Shown here piece by piece: positions 60,241-64,000 of a stretch of 64,000 nucleotides of DNA. The stretch's first letter is position 1, and each line of letters starts with the position of its first letter. Under the pieces are notes generated by a model that was not told the origin of the DNA, ran no database searches, and worked only from the letters and a program-made list of their open reading frames with translations. This stretch comes from Ganoderma boninense (taxonomy: Eukaryota > Basidiomycota > Agaricomycetes > Polyporales > Polyporaceae): the NCBI GenBank assembly GCA_002900995.3, contig CM035310.1, positions 2,937,394 through 3,001,393 of the forward strand, in the 5' to 3' direction. A program made the translations under genes and the position numbers.

Positions 60241-62595
60241 TCATATCGTATACCTGAGGCACCATTCCATATCACTAATAGTCCACGAGTCCAGGAAAAA
60301 TACCTTACCTGTACAACGGCGAAGCGTCGCCCATCTCGACGAACTCGCTCGCCATGTCCTCCATAATCCCCTCCCGCTCGCACTGCGCGATCTTTTTTCG
60401 ATTCAGGCGAGTGAATTCTAGCATCGCAAGAGTGGTCAAGACGGCCCTTCATAAAAATCCGATTTATGATCATGTCAGCTTCTTCGCGCAATCAACCAAT
60501 AGCCTGACTCGCAACTTGAACACTCACGCGCCACAGAGACATCCGAGCCCAGTCCCGTGCCCAGGGAGATATTGGGGGCTGTCCTGCTGGCGGTATATGA
60601 AGGACGAGACGATCCTGACAGAATATGTATTTCTCTCAGCACAAACGCGACGCTGAAGAAGGCGGGACTCAAGCACTCACGGCCCGAGGTTCCCACACCC
60701 AATCACCACCCCGATCGCGACCGCGCGCTTCACCTCCCCGCCCGAGTTCCCTCCTGCCCACGCAAGCACGCACGCGATGCTCGGGAACACCCCGCATGCC
60801 GCGAGGATCGTCCCCGCGTACCCCACCCACGGGTCCGTCGTCGAAAAGAGGATCGCGTACCCCGCGAGCGCGACGAGCGACCCCGCGAGGATGAAGGGCC
60901 CGCGTGCGTGCACGCGGTCGGAGAGGACGCCGGCGAGGACGGTGGTGAGGCAGCCCGCGGCGTTGGGCGGGACGGAGAGGAGCTGCGCGGTCGACGCGGA
61001 AAAGCCGAGCCCGGTGATGATGGTCGGGAGGAAGAGGGCGAAGGCGTAGCCTGGGACGATGAGGCTGGGAGGGATTCGCAGGTAAGTGCCAGCAGATTGG
61101 GACCCGGTGGCTGAGGATGGGGCAATACGTACCAGAAGTGGATGGAGAAGAGTAACCATACATGCGGGTCGCGCAAAGCTTGGAAGACGAACTTGCGCTT
61201 GAACTGTCGTGAGAGCCCGAGGTTGTCGCGCTTGATGGTCTCGACGAGCCAGAGCCTCTCGGGCTCGGTCAGGAAGTCGGCCTTGTAAGGGTACTAGATT
61301 ACCGCGTGAGTTTTGGATGAACGAGAACTAGGCCGAAACAGCGGAACTGACGTCTGGCATGTAGAACCATGCGAACACGGCGATAATAATTGTGACTGCG
61401 ACAAGTCTTAGGGAGGTATGCATTCATAAGGAGCAGGAGGCTGCACCTAGGCCTTCGAGTATGAACTGTAGAAAGGTGTCAGCATGCGAGCGTCGAGGAA
61501 AACAGTACGCCACGTACAATCCAAGACCATCCGTGGAGACCGCCAATCCTGGAGTAGTAATGTTGAGAGTGGAAAAGCGACTGATCCCAACATATGTTCG
61601 TACCCGTTCATTTTGACAATCGCGAATGAAAGTAGACCACCAAAAGCTCCAGCGAGTGATACCGCCGAGTACAGCAAGCTGATTCGCTGTGCGTGTGCTG
61701 TCCTGGGGTACCAAACGCACAGATAAAAAGTCAATCCTGGGAATATCCCGGACTATCCGATCTTCAGCGTGATCGCTCAGGACATGAAGAGTACTGGGGT
61801 CCTTACCTCCGCAATGCCCTGGAACACTCGCGCCCTGCCAACATCCCTTCAGTCAATTTTCACTGAGGAACTCTGTAAAAGATATGCCTACGTCATTAGT
61901 CCGCCGAAGCTCTTCACAAAACCCTCAGCGACTACGATTACACCCCAACAAAACATGATAAATGGAACTATAATCGCATGAGGACACATCCTTCCGACTA
62001 GGGCAGAAAGAAGGCAGAAACCTACTCCATCTCGACGGACCGATCCTCTTCAGTGCCAGGTTCCTGTCAGAGTGGGGTTAGCGGAGCTAGCGAGCGGCCA
62101 AGAGGCCAGGCATGAATCGAGCCCCACGAAGGAACTTCACACGTAGCATATGGGATCTGCACACAATCAGTTTTAAACGTAGACAAGAGAGCCAGAGGAA
62201 GGGGACGTACAAGCAAGATGGCTGCACAGAGGTTGTATCGCAGGCCCGTCAGGTGTAGGTCGTTAACAAGTCCTGCGATCTTCGCATTCCCTGAACGCAA
62301 ATAGTCAAACACTATTGGCACCAAGAGATGATGGATAAAATCACACCAACCTATACTTGTTCGATCGCTGAATCCCAAAACACGTAAGTGAAAGCGGCTC
62401 CGGGCCCGTGAGCAGTGACACGTACAGGAAGGATAACAGGTAGAGGAGGCACGCCAAAGGGACGAGGCGTACGTCTAGCTTCCAGAAGACCTTTCGAGGG
62501 TCGACGTAAGAGCTTGGAAGATCAGACGCCTGCGCGGTCACTGGGGAGACAACTTGCGTCTCAGAGAGCTGCTTCTCGACGCTCGTGGACGACAT
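60241..62595 (-). CDS. MFS transporter, anion:cation symporter (Dal5/allantoate permease) family
   Basis: Sixteen exons on the minus strand join without a frame break to 487 residues (exon ends 62595-62426, 62367-62351, 62290-62211, 62156-62128, 62063-62026, 61967-61892, 61834-61807, 61752-61604, 61548-61518, 61465-61447, 61395-61352, 61293-61133, 61064-60681, 60614-60528, 60446-60309, 60253-60241). Family hallmarks: VFWKLDVRLVPLACLLYLLS, SFLDRTSIGNAKIAGL, YATCEVPSNLALKRIGPSRW, GIFPGLTFYLCVWYPRTA, FILEGL, FAWFYMPDYPYKADFLTEPE, ALRDPHVWLL, the second-half helices from LIVPGYAFALFLP, GCGNLGPIVSSFIYR and the tail LEFTRLNRKKIAQCEREGI. This family moves organic anions such as nicotinate, allantoate or pantothenate with protons at the plasma membrane; the substrate here is not known. 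Exons as short as 13 and 17 nt make automatic prediction error-prone. Confidence 0.92.
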
Positions 62596-64000
62596 GGCAG
62601 GCCGCAGGGCAGAGCTCCGTCTTGGGGAACGAAGCAGGGCGCGAGGATTCCCAGTGGCGTTAAAGAGCACCTGAGGCCTCCCAAGCGCAAGGCGAGTATC
62701 GGCGTCATCCTGAGTCTTGAGACCATGGGGTCAATGCCTGGCGTCAGAAAGAAGCCTGCATGCGTCGGCGTATGGCCACGCATTTTCCACCGCAGCGCCA
62801 AATCAGCCAAACGACGTTCCAAACGGCGAGTAATTAGAGCTCACGGAGGTCATGGGACGAGTGGGCGCGAGTGGGTGAGTCCAATGAAAGCCTCAGATAG
62901 AGAGGAAGCGCGTACGTCGGCCACGCTTGTCCTTACAACCTCCGCTTCTGGTAGAGTTCTGGCTTGGGATCTGCGTCGTCTGGAGCCTCGATCACCGACT
63001 TCGCATGCTGAATTTGCATACCTATCTGGATTAGGCCTCCCTCGCTCCACGTCTCGCAAAGTTGATCGCAAACTACCAGCTGGATCTCTTCAACAGTCGC
63101 AACAACGTTGAATAGACAACGCTACTTACGTCTGCTGCACATATAAGTACTATTAGCACCAATTTTCCTGCAAGTGTTCATGGTATCATATGTATTCAGG
63201 AGATAGTGTTGTGCATTGCAGCTTCGTAGGGAGGCATTGCAAACGATGAGAGCAGGAGATGAGTCGCAGGCGCCGAACTTCCCGTGGGGAGATTCATGCT
63301 CCGATAAACAGTGTGTAAGACGTCGTTTATCGGAGAATGAATCTAGGCAATGCCCGACCCTCGATGCGGTGAGCACGCAGCTGCGGGGGATGGCTGCAAA
63401 CTTCGATCTCTTTCGAGTCCCAGTCTCATCTCCTCATATACAGCTTACGCAAGTGTCATCCATAGATTTAAGAGAGTATGCCTCAGCAATTAACTACTTT
63501 AATCAAGTCTTATATGACCGCGCCACCGTGGTCTCGTCATTTTCTCATATCGCGAAGTACGTCTTTCCAATTTTCGCAGCGAACTGCTGATTCAACCATA
63601 TATGTTCTAGATATTCATAGGATATGTCATGTCGTCGACATAGCGATATGTCAGTTATGAGAGTTGAGCCTCGTCCTGGCCCCTGGGATTCCGATCCGGT
63701 ACGTGGCATCTTGCTGCTCGAGCAGTGGTTGTCATGACGAACCATTCATCTAAACACCATACACTTCCAGGATCCCACATGACATAATTATGGGTTTTGT
63801 GCTGCATACAGCATACGAAGCTGCCATGGAGCCGTCATATTTTTGCTCCTTGCAGGCGGATGCCGTGCCTCCATACAGCCACTGAGTATGAGATGGCGGT
63901 TACTCTGTCTTGGAAGCGCTAGCAACGACCTTGTATCTGACCTGCAGAACTTTCCAGCCGTAATAGGATCACGAACATGATCTGGGAGGCTTCATGTCTC
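62596..64000. other. Upstream of MFS transporter, no gene recognised
   Basis: About 1.4 kb to the window edge. It contains the transporter promoter and the long hairpin at 63.29 kb. Frames on both strands lack known motifs. Confidence 0.4.
63290..63344. repeat. Long hairpin: 20-bp stem, 15-nt loop
   Basis: Left arm AGATTCATGCTCCGATAAAC (63290-63309) pairs with GTTTATCGGAGAATGAATCT (63325-63344) at 19 of 20 positions. It could be a foldback element remnant or an RNA hairpin. No terminator context or gene end is adjacent. Confidence 0.8.

Overview
This window looks like nuclear DNA of a basidiomycete fungus, most likely a wood-decay Agaricomycete (polypore-like). The reasons are dense short introns (about 47-90 bp, GT..AG, often with CTAAY-like branch sites), gene families typical of that group (GMC oxidoreductases, seven-helix membrane proteins, BTB and DUF6534-type remnants, CYP450), and gene-rich GC-rich islands separated by degraded repeat-like DNA. 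No prokaryotic features, tRNA, rRNA or CRISPR were seen. All exon models were derived by eye from reading frames, splice sites and family motifs. Those marked high confidence close in frame over all exons.

Layout. 1.6-10.3 kb is a housekeeping block: a hydrolase-fold protein lacking the usual catalytic triad (-), a PP2A-type (Sit4/PP6/Ppg1-like) phosphatase catalytic subunit (+), a secreted flavin amine oxidase (-) and a kynurenine-type aminotransferase (+). 10.6-14 kb holds an intact seven-helix membrane protein (7TM-A) and a decayed relative (7TM-B). 14-25 kb is mostly degenerate DNA with a GMC-oxidoreductase fragment at 18.6 kb and a structured 0.74-kb insertion flanked by 10-bp direct repeats. 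A tiny thioredoxin-fold gene without CxxC sits at 25.4-25.9 kb, then a cluster of short palindromes and a fresh 1.12-kb LTR mini-element (27.0-28.15 kb) with identical 174-bp LTRs and a 5-bp target duplication. A single-exon membrane protein occupies 31.0-32.7 kb, followed by decayed BTB, DUF6534-like and thioredoxin-like genes (36-39.5 kb).

The most distinctive region is 40.3-53.3 kb: two intact 7TM genes (C and D) interleaved with two intact GMC oxidoreductases and two GMC pseudogenes. The order is 7TM-C, GMC-1, GMC pseudogene, 7TM-D, GMC remnant, GMC-2. Exon lengths are almost identical between paralogues, which points to repeated duplication of a 7TM+GMC unit. A similar but broken pairing (7TM-A/7TM-B plus a GMC fragment) exists at 10.6-18.8 kb. 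GMC-2 lies between perfect matching terminal repeats of a TA-flanked MITE family.

The right end carries a cytochrome P450 pseudogene that stops exactly before the haem cysteine, a 436-bp MITE with 64-bp inverted ends in its upstream region, and an intact 16-exon MFS (Dal5-like anion/vitamin permease family) transporter. The 7TM proteins have no known ligand. Their linkage to oxidoreductases suggests, but does not prove, a sensing-plus-oxidation module.
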